Assembly: GCA_944326235.1 (NCBI GenBank)
Contig: CALVDH010000001.1
Coordinates: 1 to 64,000, forward strand
Reading direction: 5' to 3'
DNA from: an uncultured Bacteroidales bacterium
GTDB taxonomy: Bacteria; Bacteroidota; Bacteroidia; Bacteroidales; UBA932
Length of the DNA stretch: 64,000 nucleotides
Shown here: positions 49,412 to 59,354 of the stretch, one piece after another
How the letters are laid out: each line of letters starts with the position of its first letter
How positions within the stretch are numbered: the stretch's first letter is position 1
Notes under the pieces: model-generated
Databases searched by the model: none
What the model was told of the DNA's origin: nothing
Seen by the model: the letters and a program-made list of their open reading frames with translations, nothing else
Position numbers and translations under genes: made by a program

Positions 49412-50956
49412 TTACTGCTTTCCGATGATCCATCTGTCGATACTGCGTGTCTCGCTCGAGAAGTTGACGCCGACCTTGATTATCTCGCGGGAATCTGCTG
49501 CGAAGGGGGCAGCGTAGTGCCTGTCTTCAATCTGCTGCAGGGCTTCTTCGGCGGTACCGTCCAGTTTGAACTCCATGACGTAGATGAAACGGTCGGTCTG
49601 GAGCACCAGATCTATTCGCCCGCTGCTTGTGCGGTACTCGGTACGGACGTAGAAGCCTATGATCTTGAATACGATGTAGAGTACGTTCTGGTAGTGCAGC
49701 TCGCGTCTGCAGACCAAATCATAGGGGGTGTCGGCCATGAAGCTCTGGAGACTGGTCAGCAGGGCGTCCACATCTCCGCTGCGAATATCGTGCACCAGTC
49801 TCTTCACTGTGGACTCAGCCTCGGTGCCGTCCAGGGAGGTGTACCACGGCAGCAGGAACTCGAGGAAGCCCTCCTCTACCTCTTTGTTGGGGTAGTCGAG
49901 GGTATAGAGACCGAACTCGGGATCGTATCCGGTGATAGTCAGGTAACCGCTCTGGTATATGACCGGTATGGGTTTGTCGTCACCGTAGACGTTGTTGAGC
50001 GTGCTTTCACTGGCCTCTGCCCCGGAAAGATGCTCGAGATTGAAGTTGCTCCGCTTGAGCAGTTCTACGAGATAGGTGGGAGTTCCGGTCTCGAACCAAT
50101 AACTTCCGAATCTTCTGCTTTCCATGGTGTTGAGCAGACTGAACGGATTGTAGATGCCTTCTGTGTCCGGGGCGAAGTGGTAACCGTCGTACATCTCCTT
50201 GAGCCTACGGCATATTTCCCCGTATGTGAGACCCTGGGCCTCGGCCAGTCCGCCCAGCCCCTCCTCCATGTACTTATGTATCTCACTTTCCGTGATGCCG
50301 CACAGGCTGGCGTACTGCGGGAACATTGAAATATCCATTAAATTGTTGAGGTCGCTGAACACACTCACCTTTCCGAACTTCGTCACTCCGGTGAGAATTG
50401 CGAAGCGGATGTGTCCGTCCATGGTCTTGAGTACACCATAGAAAGGCTTGAGGATACCCCTGAATTCCTCCTGCAGAGGCTTGTTGCCTATGGCTTGCAG
50501 CAGCGGCTTATCGTATTCGTCCACGAGTATCGCCACGCGGTGACCGGTCTGCTCGTGGGCGAGTCGGATTATGTGATAGAATCTCTCTTCAGGAGTTCTG
50601 TCTCCGTAGGGACTGCCGTATGTCTTCTCCCATATTTCCAGGTGCTTGCTGATTTCCTGGCGCAGCGAGTCCGCATTTACATATTGCCGGGAATTCAGGT
50701 CCATATGCAGCACGGGCCTCTCCACCCAGTCCTTCTCCAGAGACTCCATGGCCAGCCCGTGGAAAAGCTCCCGCTTTCCCTGGAAATATGCCTCCAGAGT
50801 GGAGAGCATCAGACTCTTGCCGAACCTTCTCGGGCGGCTGAGAAAGTAGTAGCTTCCCTTCTGTACCATCTGATAGAGCATCGCTGTCTTGTCGATGTAC
50901 AGGTAGCCGTCGCGGCGGAGTTTCTCGAAATTCTGTATGCCGATGGGATATTTCAT
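49412..50956 (-). CDS. AAA-ATPase-like/PD-(D/E)XK nuclease family protein
   Basis: The 514-residue protein belongs to the large Bacteroidales family that joins an AAA-ATPase-like domain to a PD-(D/E)XK nuclease-like domain. The P-loop-like SRPRRFGKSLML lies near residue 45 and ILVDEYDKPLL serves as Walker B. The C-terminal GRIDLVLQTDRFIYVMEFKLD (in parts) holds the Asp and Glu-x-Lys of the nuclease core. Function is unproven; copies are often numerous and associated with variable loci. It separates the two LRR genes. Confidence 0.88.
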   Translation of the reverse strand: MKYPIGIQNFEKLRRDGYLYIDKTAMLYQMVQKGSYYFLSRPRRFGKSLMLSTLEAYFQGKRELFHGLAMESLEKDWVERPVLHMDLNSRQYVNADSLRQEISKHLEIWEKTYGSPYGDRTPEERFYHIIRLAHEQTGHRVAILVDEYDKPLLQAIGNKPLQEEFRGILKPFYGVLKTMDGHIRFAILTGVTKFGKVSVFSDLNNLMDISMFPQYASLCGITESEIHKYMEEGLGGLAEAQGLTYGEICRRLKEMYDGYHFAPDTEGIYNPFSLLNTMESRRFGSYWFETGTPTYLVELLKRSNFNLEHLSGAEASESTLNNVYGDDKPIPVIYQSGYLTITGYDPEFGLYTLDYPNKEVEEGFLEFLLPWYTSLDGTEAESTVKRLVHDIRSGDVDALLTSLQSFMADTPYDLVCRRELHYQNVLYIVFKIIGFYVRTEYRTSSGRIDLVLQTDRFIYVMEFKLDGTAEEALQQIEDRHYAAPFAADSREIIKVGVNFSSETRSIDRWIIGKQ

Positions 50957-50981
50957 GATGCCTGAAGTTTAACTCAACATA

Positions 50982-50989
50982 CAAAGATA
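50982..50989 (-). promoter_or_regulatory. -7 box upstream of the AAA/PD-(D/E)XK gene
   Basis: TATCTTTG on the minus strand (50989-50982), 25 bases before the ATG. The -33 element is not clear. Confidence 0.5.
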
Positions 50990-51004
50990 GCGAAATTTCC
51001 AACA

Positions 51005-51042
51005 AAAAGACAGCGCAATGACTGCAATAGCCGTTGCGCTGT
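51005..51042 (-). terminator. Terminator of the caspase/LRR lipoprotein operon
   Basis: ACAGCGCAA pairs with TTGCGCTGT (9 bp) and is followed on the minus strand by CTTTTTG. It lies 31 bases after the stop of the LRR lipoprotein gene, the last gene of the operon. Confidence 0.8.
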
Positions 51043-51072
51043 AAATTAGATTGCCGATACGTCCGTATGGTG

Positions 51073-54000
51073 TCAGAAGCCGCTGTCTATGTCGGCTGTG
51101 ACGAGGGCCCAGTGTTTCTGCTTGGCTATGTCTATGTTGCATGAACTGGCTCCGGGGCAGCCGGCGATGCGGTATTTGGCGCCGTCGGACAGTTCCAGGG
51201 CGGGAAGCTGGGTGAGGACTGCATCCAGTTCATCGCTTGTGAACTCGTTGCTGTATAGGTCCAGTTGCCGCAGGTTGTCGCATCCAGTGATGTCCAGGGT
51301 ATGAAGGCCGGAATTGTCAAAGTCGGCCAGGGTGAGGCTGGTGCAGCCGGACAGGTTCAGGTTCTGAAGTCCGTTGCAGGAGCGGATGCTGAGCGTATCC
51401 AGTTTGGTATAACCGCTCAGATCATAGGAGGCGGCAGGTGCTGTTCTGTCGTAAATATCGTAGATGTTCAAGGACGTGAGCGTATTCCGGGCATTCAGTT
51501 CAATATCTTCAATGTTGAGATAGTCTGTTCCGGTTATTGACACTTTCCTGAGCTGATTGCCCTCGCTGACATAGACCTTTTTAAGCAGTGACTCTTGACG
51601 TCTGGGATCCTCGTTTATGGTCAAGGTCTCGAGAGAAGGCAGGTCCAGATTTATTTCCGGCAGACTGAGATTCGTGAGACTCAGCGATCTGAGAGATGTC
51701 ATTCCCGTGAAATCAAAATGTTTCAGGAAGCGGCTGCCGTCAGTATAGTATCTAAGTTTCTGAATAGAACTGCAACCGTTCAGTATCAGAGTGTCTGGTG
51801 AGCCTTCGTTGCCTATATCCAGGGTCTGGAGGCCTGAGAGTCCCTCGCAGTTGAGGTAGGCAAGGCTGGATAAGTAGGCTAAAGTGACGTCCTTAAGTTT
51901 TGTATTGGCATGCAGGTCCAGGCGGCTGACCTTTGCCAGGCCCTGGAACTGCAGATTCTCGAGTTCAGGGAACTGGCTCAGATCCAGTGCCGGCAACTGT
52001 GAGGTGCTTCTGTTACATATTTTGAGGGAAGTGATTGCGCGGCAACTGTCAAGATACAGCAGATTGAGCTGATCGCAGTAGTTGATGTCTATGTTTTCGA
52101 GGCTTGTGCAGTCGTTCAGAGAAAGCGAGATCATACTGCTGTTGTTGTTCATGTATAGATGCCTGAGTGTGGAATTGTTCATGGAAAGAATCTCCAGGGC
52201 CTCACAGCCGTTCTGCTGTCCTATGTACAGGTTCCTGATGTCATAACCGTCGAAAGTCAGATTCTGAATCTTGGACAGCTGGTCCAGATACAGGTTCTCT
52301 ACGGAGGCGCTTTCGAGGGACAGGCTCTCCAGGTTGCCCAGCTGATAGAGCCGGACACTTCTCAGGGCGGTGCATCCGTCCAGAATGACTTTACTCAGAG
52401 GAGTGGTATTCCCCACGATGTAGACCGAATCGAGGGCGGTGCATCCTGTGAAGTCAAGGGTGTCCTCGTGTGTGCCGTCATTGCAGTAGAATGTTCTCAG
52501 AGATGTGCAGTGGTCAAGTTTTAAGTAATCGAACCATGCGGTATTGCCGTATAAATACACGTCCTCAATACCTGACCGGCTTATATCCAGACTGTCTACA
52601 TAAGAGACGAGCTGATCTAAATCATTACTCAGAGTTTTCAGAGATGAGCAACCCGAAATATTGACGTAGCGGAGTGATGAATAGACATTGTTGAACTCAA
52701 CAGATGTCAGGGCCGTGCAGCCGGAAAGCAGCAGTCTTTCCAGTCCGCTCAAAGAGAAGTTGACGGATGTCAGCATAGTATGAGCGCTGAGATCTATCTC
52801 GCGGATGAGTTCGTTGTTTCTTAGGGAAAGACTTGTCAGTCTGTCTGTACCGCTCATGTCTATACCTTCGGAGGCCGAGTAGTAATAGATGCTGAGAGAA
52901 GACAGGGACGGTGCATTGAGCAGTCTGACAGCAGAGGGGCTGTCGATGTCCAGGTTTTCTATATAGTAGCCGGAGATAAGATATTTGCCCCCTTCCGGCA
53001 GGTTGGTGTCTGACAGCTGACCGTCGGACGTGGCTATGAGTTCCTGCTCCGCGCCGTCTGTCCTGTAAATGCTGAATACTCCGCCGGCCTGGCTGATAGT
53101 GGCGGTACTGTTGGATGCAGTCACTATCTCTATCTCCTCCATCTGGCCGTTAGACTGCATAACTGTCAGCTCGTATGTATTGTTGGGCTCGGCGCTGAAG
53201 GGTATGCTGAAGATGGTGGCGACTTCGTGGTCCGATATGTTGCTGAGTGTCTTGAAGGTTACGACATCGCCCGAGTGGCCGGTGATGGTGGGGCTCTCGA
53301 TGGTGGCTGTATCGCCGGAGGTGGAGTTGGCTACGGTGTAGTAGGAGAGGACCTCTGCGGGTATGGTGGCGCTCCATGAGCCGATCTTGCTGTAGACTGT
53401 CAGCTCGGCGGTGGAACCGGCGTCCACATCGAATACCAGGCTTCTGCTGCTGAACTCGATGAGGTCGAACGAGTCGGTCACGGAGACATTCTTGATAATC
53501 TCGTTCACCTCTACGATGAGGGAGATGTTGCCTTCCATGTTGTCGCGGTGCAGGTAGAAGGTCATGTTGTAGTCACGGTTGGCCAGGATAGGCTCGGGCA
53601 GGGGAGCAGAGATACGTACCGGTTCACTGCTGCCGGTCATGAGCAGGTCCAGCGATACGGTGGGGGTACCTTCAGCCGAAGGCAGGGTGTAGAATCCGTT
53701 CATGGTGCAGGCTTCCCCGGTGACGTTGAACGGCAGCGAGAAACTGTCGGAGCCGAAGTACGAGGCGGTCAGGCTGACCGTGTCGATGCGTGCACCCTGG
53801 TATATGCCTCCGAGGGTCAGGCTTACGGAGTCGTAGAATGTGTTCAGGGATGTGGCGACGGTGTCCTCCCCGATGATGTGGCACAGAGTGGGAGTGATGC
53901 GGGCTACGGCCCTCTTCATCCGGATGCTCTGCTCTGCAGCCGTCGCGTCGTAGTCGGCGATGCTGCCGTAGATGAGGTCATGTCCGAAGCAGCTGCCGGT

Positions 54001-54381
54001 GTCGCTGGCGAACTCCAGCAGGATTTCAGGAGCGGGGGCGGGGGTCACCTTGATGCCCTCCGCGTATTCGGAGATATTGGTGAATACTATGCCGCTGGCT
54101 TCCGAGGGTATCAGGAAGTAGTACCTGCCGTCGGCGAAGCTGTTGTTGCGCACTGCCTCAGACGGGCCGGTCATGTTCTCCCAGTAGGGATAGGCGAAGA
54201 GGGAGTCTGCGGTGACGGACCCGGACTTGGTCAGCTGGGTCTCGAACTCGGGAAGTCCGGCGGTGAGGACCAGCGAGCTGGCGGGGGCCGGTGTCAGGCG
54301 GAGCTCTTCTCTGTGGCAGGCTGTGGCCGTCAGGGCCAGGACTGCGGCTGCGGATATGATGAGTTTGGTGTTATATGACAT
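51073..54381 (-). CDS. Surface lipoprotein: fimbrillin-like domain, BACON-like domain and long LRR region
   Basis: The protein has 1102 residues. The lipoprotein signal ends in TATAC (Cys22). Residues about 30-300 resemble fimbrillins, with RAVARITPTL in the position of the conserved beta strand. Residues about 320-415 look like a BACON-type Ig sandwich (EFSSRSLVFDVDAGSTAELTV). From about 440 to 1060 there are some 25-30 leucine-rich repeats of the LxxLxLSGCTSL type. The tail resembles the end of the truncated LRR copy. It would be a cell-surface adhesin or fimbrial tip-like protein. It is the last gene of a six-gene operon, 23 bases after the fimbrillin-like gene. Confidence 0.82.
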   Translation of the reverse strand: MSYNTKLIISAAAVLALTATACHREELRLTPAPASSLVLTAGLPEFETQLTKSGSVTADSLFAYPYWENMTGPSEAVRNNSFADGRYYFLIPSEASGIVFTNISEYAEGIKVTPAPAPEILLEFASDTGSCFGHDLIYGSIADYDATAAEQSIRMKRAVARITPTLCHIIGEDTVATSLNTFYDSVSLTLGGIYQGARIDTVSLTASYFGSDSFSLPFNVTGEACTMNGFYTLPSAEGTPTVSLDLLMTGSSEPVRISAPLPEPILANRDYNMTFYLHRDNMEGNISLIVEVNEIIKNVSVTDSFDLIEFSSRSLVFDVDAGSTAELTVYSKIGSWSATIPAEVLSYYTVANSTSGDTATIESPTITGHSGDVVTFKTLSNISDHEVATIFSIPFSAEPNNTYELTVMQSNGQMEEIEIVTASNSTATISQAGGVFSIYRTDGAEQELIATSDGQLSDTNLPEGGKYLISGYYIENLDIDSPSAVRLLNAPSLSSLSIYYYSASEGIDMSGTDRLTSLSLRNNELIREIDLSAHTMLTSVNFSLSGLERLLLSGCTALTSVEFNNVYSSLRYVNISGCSSLKTLSNDLDQLVSYVDSLDISRSGIEDVYLYGNTAWFDYLKLDHCTSLRTFYCNDGTHEDTLDFTGCTALDSVYIVGNTTPLSKVILDGCTALRSVRLYQLGNLESLSLESASVENLYLDQLSKIQNLTFDGYDIRNLYIGQQNGCEALEILSMNNSTLRHLYMNNNSSMISLSLNDCTSLENIDINYCDQLNLLYLDSCRAITSLKICNRSTSQLPALDLSQFPELENLQFQGLAKVSRLDLHANTKLKDVTLAYLSSLAYLNCEGLSGLQTLDIGNEGSPDTLILNGCSSIQKLRYYTDGSRFLKHFDFTGMTSLRSLSLTNLSLPEINLDLPSLETLTINEDPRRQESLLKKVYVSEGNQLRKVSITGTDYLNIEDIELNARNTLTSLNIYDIYDRTAPAASYDLSGYTKLDTLSIRSCNGLQNLNLSGCTSLTLADFDNSGLHTLDITGCDNLRQLDLYSNEFTSDELDAVLTQLPALELSDGAKYRIAGCPGASSCNIDIAKQKHWALVTADIDSGF

Positions 54382-54404
54382 ATTCAGAAGTTTTTATAGG
54401 CCTG

Positions 54405-56159
54405 TTACTGCAATGATGACAGAGGAATGTTGAAGATGACGGTGTTGTTGTCCCAGTAGTCGTAGGATCCCGATGAATTGGAGAACGAGAACTTCCGGGT
54501 CGCGCCTGAGGTGGTCAGGACTGAAATGTAGAATGTGGATGTTGAACTCCGGCTGAACATGTGCCGTACGCCGTCCAGTTCGTAGTATGTGTCCTCATAG
54601 TAGGTTACCTGCGGTATCCCGGAGGCAGGTATCGCGTCGGTCTCAATGGTGACGGGAGTCCTGTAGTTGTCGTCATATCCCATGAAGCGTTCCTGATAAC
54701 TGGACGGGTATTCGATCCAGACGTACTGTACGAGGTCTGTAAGGACCGGCAGGGTGTCGCATCCGGTTATGTTGAGCAGCAGTCTGGCGCTGGTGCTCCT
54801 ATGGTTGATGGTCATGTCTATCTCGGATACCTCACCGTCGTAAAAGTAATGCCAGTAGGAGGTGCCTATGATGTAAGGAGTTCTGGCCCAGCCTTCTCCG
54901 TTGACAAAGTATACGTAGGTGGAGTCAGAGTAGATCAAGGGTGACGGAGCGGTGTTCTCTCCGACCTTGACTCCGTAACCTGAGGCGGGGTCCGTGAGGT
55001 CCACGTTGGATATCATCAGTCTCAGATTGGTGTCGGCCGGCATCTTGAAATGGTACCTGCCTCCGACGATGGCGGTCTGTCTCTGGGGGTAGCCCGGGGC
55101 GAGGGAGTCTCCTTCGGCGCCCAGGAACGGGTAGCAGTACAGGTCATCCTCTCCTATGCGGAAGATGGGGTTAGAGTAACCGCTCCTGGTGCTCATGTCC
55201 ACATCCATAGTCGGTACTACGACTACGTCCGTGAAGTCCAGGTTCACGTCCATGGTGTCCCGTACGAAGTCCTCCACCTCGAAACTGAAGCTCTCGCTCT
55301 TCTGGCGGAGGGTCATGGTCAGGGTGTAGTGGTCGTTGGTGTCAATGGGGAATCCCAGCTGGCTGTTCAGTTCCAGAGTCTCTCCGGTGGGGGAAACGGC
55401 ACGGAGGGTAAATATCGGATTGCCCTCATCGCAGGAGGGGAAGATGAACCGGCCGTCGGCCAGCTGCAGGGTCTGTGCCTGGGGAACGGAAGAGCTCTTC
55501 CAGGTGCTGTTGATCTTTCCGCTGTAGTTCCATGCGGTGGTGTCCAGCGCCGGCATGTTCAGGGTGGAGTAAGTGGGAACGCTGATGGATACCTCGGAGA
55601 AGAACTCGGAGAGGTCACTTATAAGCTCCTCGCTGCCGTTCTTCTTGACGCGGAAGTTGATGGTGATCTGAGCCACCATTCTGTCCAGGTGGACCGGATA
55701 TACGGTCTCGCTTCCGGTCTCGGGGTCCACTTCCTCCTTGCTCAGTGTTCCGGCCACGAGGTCGGCGTCGGCTCCGGGGGAACTGTCAGGCAGTGAGACG
55801 GTCATGAATCCGCTTTCCTGGGCGGTGACGACCTCATAGCCTCCGTCCCCGTCGGTCACGTTGGTGAATATGATGTCCTGTGAGGGCTCGGGCATGCTGT
55901 AGGTGTATTCGCTCCCGCTCATCGAGGTAGGGGTGATGACGATGCCGTTGAGGGTCCCTGAGGACAGGTTGAAGGGGTATGCGTAGATGTTGTCCACGCC
56001 CAGGGAGACTGTCGGGGCCTTGGTGGTGGCGGTCATGGCGTGGGTACCGGTTTTGATCCGGAGGAGGTTGTCTCCGCCGGGTTCCGGGCCCGGGCGGTCG
56101 TTGCAGGCGGCTGCCAGGGCGAGGGCCGGAATCAGGAGGATATATTTTAAGATTCTCAT
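54405..56159 (-). CDS. Fimbrillin-like lipoprotein with two related halves
   Basis: The protein has 584 residues. The signal ends with Cys19 (ALAAAC). Two consecutive segments (about 35-300 and 330-580) share the order YAYPF or YCYPF, a SMPEPSQDIIFTNV or KMPADTNLRLMISNV strand, and a late hydrophobic RMVAQITINF or SARLLLNI strand. This suggests two fimbrillin-type (FimA/Mfa-like) domains. Its N-terminal half resembles the start of the LRR lipoprotein downstream. Fimbrillins are lipoproteins that polymerise after protease cleavage in Bacteroidales; pilus assembly here is inferred. Confidence 0.72.
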   Translation of the reverse strand: MRILKYILLIPALALAAACNDRPGPEPGGDNLLRIKTGTHAMTATTKAPTVSLGVDNIYAYPFNLSSGTLNGIVITPTSMSGSEYTYSMPEPSQDIIFTNVTDGDGGYEVVTAQESGFMTVSLPDSSPGADADLVAGTLSKEEVDPETGSETVYPVHLDRMVAQITINFRVKKNGSEELISDLSEFFSEVSISVPTYSTLNMPALDTTAWNYSGKINSTWKSSSVPQAQTLQLADGRFIFPSCDEGNPIFTLRAVSPTGETLELNSQLGFPIDTNDHYTLTMTLRQKSESFSFEVEDFVRDTMDVNLDFTDVVVVPTMDVDMSTRSGYSNPIFRIGEDDLYCYPFLGAEGDSLAPGYPQRQTAIVGGRYHFKMPADTNLRLMISNVDLTDPASGYGVKVGENTAPSPLIYSDSTYVYFVNGEGWARTPYIIGTSYWHYFYDGEVSEIDMTINHRSTSARLLLNITGCDTLPVLTDLVQYVWIEYPSSYQERFMGYDDNYRTPVTIETDAIPASGIPQVTYYEDTYYELDGVRHMFSRSSTSTFYISVLTTSGATRKFSFSNSSGSYDYWDNNTVIFNIPLSSLQ

Positions 56160-56161
56160 GG

Positions 56162-58678
56162 TTAGAATTCTATTTCTGCGTCGATGTTCTCAATTACGTC
56201 AATGGTGAAGGATGTGCCTGCCCCGCTGTCGAAGCTGTAGAGGTTGACGGCGAGGTCATAGGTCTTGTTGGGCTCGAGTGCCCTGAACGAACCGTTGAGG
56301 GTGGTGGAGTTGCCGTCGGTGAAGGTTATGGTTACGTCGACGGTCAGCTGCTCTCCGGTGGCGGAGGGCAGTACATTGATGTCCCCTGTGATCATCTGGG
56401 TATCCGTGGTGGATACATCCCCGGAGCCTATTTCGAAGAACATGGAGTTGGAACCGGAGTAGACTCCGTTCATGTTCCTGTCGAGGGTATAGGTGGTGGA
56501 CATACCGGATACGGTGACGGAGATGCCGGACACGTGTTCAGAGAGGTTCTGGTATTTCTGACCCATCTCGTCGAAGTAGGACAGGGTGAGGGCAGATATC
56601 ATTGCGCTCACTCTGGAAGGAGTCATGGCGACTGTGGTGTCCTGGGTGAGGTTGATGTCCCTGATGGTGTATATCAGCAGTTCGGAAGGCAGGAAGGCGT
56701 AGCCTGAGTAGTCCCACACGAGCATGTCTCCGCCGTTCTCCCACTCGGATGCGGCGTCATTGTTGGAGAATACCAGGGTCTGGCGGCCTTTTATGATATT
56801 CCATTCGAAGCGGCCTTCGCTGCTGAAACTGTATTCGGAGACGCCGTTGCCGGCCTTGTCGTCCCTGAAGTACCACCTGTACATGTTGCTTGACAGTTCT
56901 ACTGGCTGTCCGCTGTCGTTGCTGTAGAGCGGGGCCGTTGCCTCTGCCGTGAACCTGGCTGTCTCCCCGCTCGCCTCTCCGAGAGTGAACACTCTTACAG
57001 GGTCACTGTAGGTGGTGCCGTACTCGTTGCGGATGTAGGAGCGGACGAAGTAAGCCGAGCCGGAGGAGAGTCCGTCGAATCGGGCGTCCATGAGATGAGG
57101 CAGTTCGATCTGGTTCTCTATGTATTTATTTTCCTTGTATTCCAGGTTGTCTTCAAGAGAGAGGCTCTCGGAATCACCCAGCACGAAGCCGAAGTAGACC
57201 TCGTTTCCGCCGGCCAGCAGCATGTTGTCCGTGACGTAGATTTCAGTATAATCCGGCTCGGAAGAGATTTCGTTGGCGAGAATACCGCGGCCGAGGGTAT
57301 TGGTCTCTACGGCATCCCCGTACGAGGTACCCATGCTGTTGACAGCGTAGGGTATCGCATAGTACACGGTGGACGAGTCGAGTCCGGCAACAGTGACCTG
57401 TATGTCGGTCTCGGACATGGCAGAAAGGTCTGCCGGGTATTTCTGCATCTGGTCGATGTCGTTGACTGTGCCGAAGTAGAAGCCCTTGTCGGTGATTCTC
57501 TCTATGGGAGAGCCGATGTTGGTAATCTCCGCGTAGAAGGTAATCTCCGCGGGTGTCCTGCTCATTACGGAGGCTTCTCCGATTACAGGGACAGCGTTGG
57601 CCATGTTGTCGGCGGTGATGTCGGCGTTGCCGAAATGGTTCTGAAGCATGTTGATGGATGCCTGTGATATGGGCAGTCCGCTGATGTCCAGGTGCTGTAT
57701 GCCCTCAAGTTCCAGCAGGGGGGTGATGTCCCGGATGGAGTTGGTCTCCGTGCCGTCGGCCGTACCGAGTATCAGGGTAGTCAGCCCCTCAAAGCCGGAT
57801 GAGAGGAATGAGATGTCTTCCAGGTAGTTGCTGGAAATGTCCAGGTAGTTCAGGCCCAGTCCGCGGATGGAATTGAAATCGAGGTTGGGCGAATAGTGGA
57901 CCGTGAGTCCGGTGACTCCGCTTCCGTCCAGGCAGTCGAGGGCAGTGATCCTGTCGTTGTCCACGACTGTCCAGTTGGTGGCTCCAAGGCGGACCAGGTG
58001 CTCCAGTTCCTCGGTACGCAGCTCAGAGTTGAGCATCAGGTAGATGTCTCCTCCCAGCCAGGTGATCTGGTCCAGGGGGGACAGGTCCGTAAGGCCGGCA
58101 CTGGGCTCGAAGCAGTACATGTAGTCGTTGATATAGTGGTAGTACTCTCCCAGCACAGATGCGGGGCGGGCCTCCTGACGGTTGGAGGCGTAGCCGAGAA
58201 TCAGGTTGCCGGCAATGCGGTTGTAGGAGCCTGCGAAGGCTGACAGACCGTCATCGGAGTACAGGAGGGCATCGCCTGAGCTGTAGGTGTGGTTGCCGGA
58301 CTCGTCCTGAGTTATCAGGATGCTGAGGGCGGAACTGACGTTGGGGATGGACAGCGATACGGTTGCGCTGCGGGGAGTCTCCTCGTCGTTGGGGCTGACG
58401 GTGATGCTGACTGTGGCTGTCTCTCCGTCTCCTGTGGCTGTGGCCTTGAGCCAGGGCTGGTCACAGGTGGCGGTGACGGTCCTGTTGGTGTTGAGGGCGA
58501 CGGTGATGGAGCCGCCGGCGTTGCCTATGGAGTGGGACGTCGTGCTCCCGTCCGCAAGCTCCAGATAGGGGAAGCTGCCGTATCCGTCGACCTGCGATAT
58601 GCATGAGACGGTGTACGTCATGGCGGCCGCAAGTGTCAGGATCAGGGCAGTGTGTCTGTATATGACTGAACTCTTCAT
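56162..58678 (-). CDS. Large lipoprotein with BACON domain and short LRR-like region
   Basis: The protein has 838 residues. The lipoprotein signal ends TVSC (Cys26). A BACON-like domain follows (about 35-130; GSITVALNTNRTVTATCDQPWL and SATVSLSIPNV), then a region with leucine-rich character (LNYLDISSNYLEDISFLSSG, IQHLDISGLPIS; about 235-330). Two fibronectin-III-like modules (about 350-560; YYAIPYAVNSMGTSYGD) and a beta-rich C-terminus complete it. It ends 2 bases before the fimbrillin-like gene. A surface-binding role is likely; substrate unknown. Confidence 0.75.
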   Translation of the reverse strand: MKSSVIYRHTALILTLAAAMTYTVSCISQVDGYGSFPYLELADGSTTSHSIGNAGGSITVALNTNRTVTATCDQPWLKATATGDGETATVSITVSPNDEETPRSATVSLSIPNVSSALSILITQDESGNHTYSSGDALLYSDDGLSAFAGSYNRIAGNLILGYASNRQEARPASVLGEYYHYINDYMYCFEPSAGLTDLSPLDQITWLGGDIYLMLNSELRTEELEHLVRLGATNWTVVDNDRITALDCLDGSGVTGLTVHYSPNLDFNSIRGLGLNYLDISSNYLEDISFLSSGFEGLTTLILGTADGTETNSIRDITPLLELEGIQHLDISGLPISQASINMLQNHFGNADITADNMANAVPVIGEASVMSRTPAEITFYAEITNIGSPIERITDKGFYFGTVNDIDQMQKYPADLSAMSETDIQVTVAGLDSSTVYYAIPYAVNSMGTSYGDAVETNTLGRGILANEISSEPDYTEIYVTDNMLLAGGNEVYFGFVLGDSESLSLEDNLEYKENKYIENQIELPHLMDARFDGLSSGSAYFVRSYIRNEYGTTYSDPVRVFTLGEASGETARFTAEATAPLYSNDSGQPVELSSNMYRWYFRDDKAGNGVSEYSFSSEGRFEWNIIKGRQTLVFSNNDAASEWENGGDMLVWDYSGYAFLPSELLIYTIRDINLTQDTTVAMTPSRVSAMISALTLSYFDEMGQKYQNLSEHVSGISVTVSGMSTTYTLDRNMNGVYSGSNSMFFEIGSGDVSTTDTQMITGDINVLPSATGEQLTVDVTITFTDGNSTTLNGSFRALEPNKTYDLAVNLYSFDSGAGTSFTIDVIENIDAEIEF

Positions 58679-58703
58679 ATTCTTCTGTTGCCGTATTGAT
58701 ATG

Positions 58704-59345
58704 TTATTTGAATGCGGATTTCCTGTAGGTGTAGAGCCTGAATCCGAGACCTACGGAGGCAGTGATGACGGGGGCTCCGCTGTCCCTGATCACGTATGCC
58801 GGGCTGAGTCCGTATGTACCCTTGATATTGAGGTAGACGACTCTTCCGAAGTTGAACTTGAAGCCGGCCATGACGCTGACGTAGTATTTCAGGGCGCCGG
58901 CGTCAGGCGAGATTACCATAGGACTCGAGAGGTCGGGATCCTCGGTGTAGGTAGAGCTCATCAGTATGGACTGCTGGAAGCCTGCCTGGAACAGGGCGGC
59001 GCGTCCCATCCAGAGCTGTACGCCTGCCGGAATGTGGATGTACTGGCGGGTGAGGTTGACGAATACTCCGTCGCTGCCGCCGTCTGTCTCCAGGAACTGG
59101 TTGCCGGTCTCATAGGAGTACAGGGCCTCGCCGAAGAAGCCGACTATACGTCCTATGCGGATTTCGACATTGGCTCCGCCATAACCTCCGAAGTTCAGTC
59201 CGGGGGTTATTTTCGGGTCTGTCTGCATGTATGTTCCGAGTCCGCCTCCCTCCAGGCCGATGGAGAATTTGACCAGCTGTGCGCCGGCCGGGAGGCAGAA
59301 TGTTGTCAATACGAGTATTGATACAAAGAGTCTAAGATGTCTCAT
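58704..59345 (-). CDS. Small outer-membrane beta-barrel protein
   Basis: The protein has 213 residues: a signal peptide ending GAQ (residue 22), then alternating beta strands with aromatic girdle residues (LVKFSIGLEGGGLGTYMQT, GFFGEALYSYE, GLGFRLYTY). This is typical of PorT/OmpW-type 8-10-strand barrels. It lies between the caspase gene (9 bases) and the BACON lipoprotein gene (25 bases), so it may anchor or export the system's components. Confidence 0.75.
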   Translation of the reverse strand: MRHLRLFVSILVLTTFCLPAGAQLVKFSIGLEGGGLGTYMQTDPKITPGLNFGGYGGANVEIRIGRIVGFFGEALYSYETGNQFLETDGGSDGVFVNLTRQYIHIPAGVQLWMGRAALFQAGFQQSILMSSTYTEDPDLSSPMVISPDAGALKYYVSVMAGFKFNFGRVVYLNIKGTYGLSPAYVIRDSGAPVITASVGLGFRLYTYRKSAFK

Positions 59346-59354
59346 ATTCTGAAA

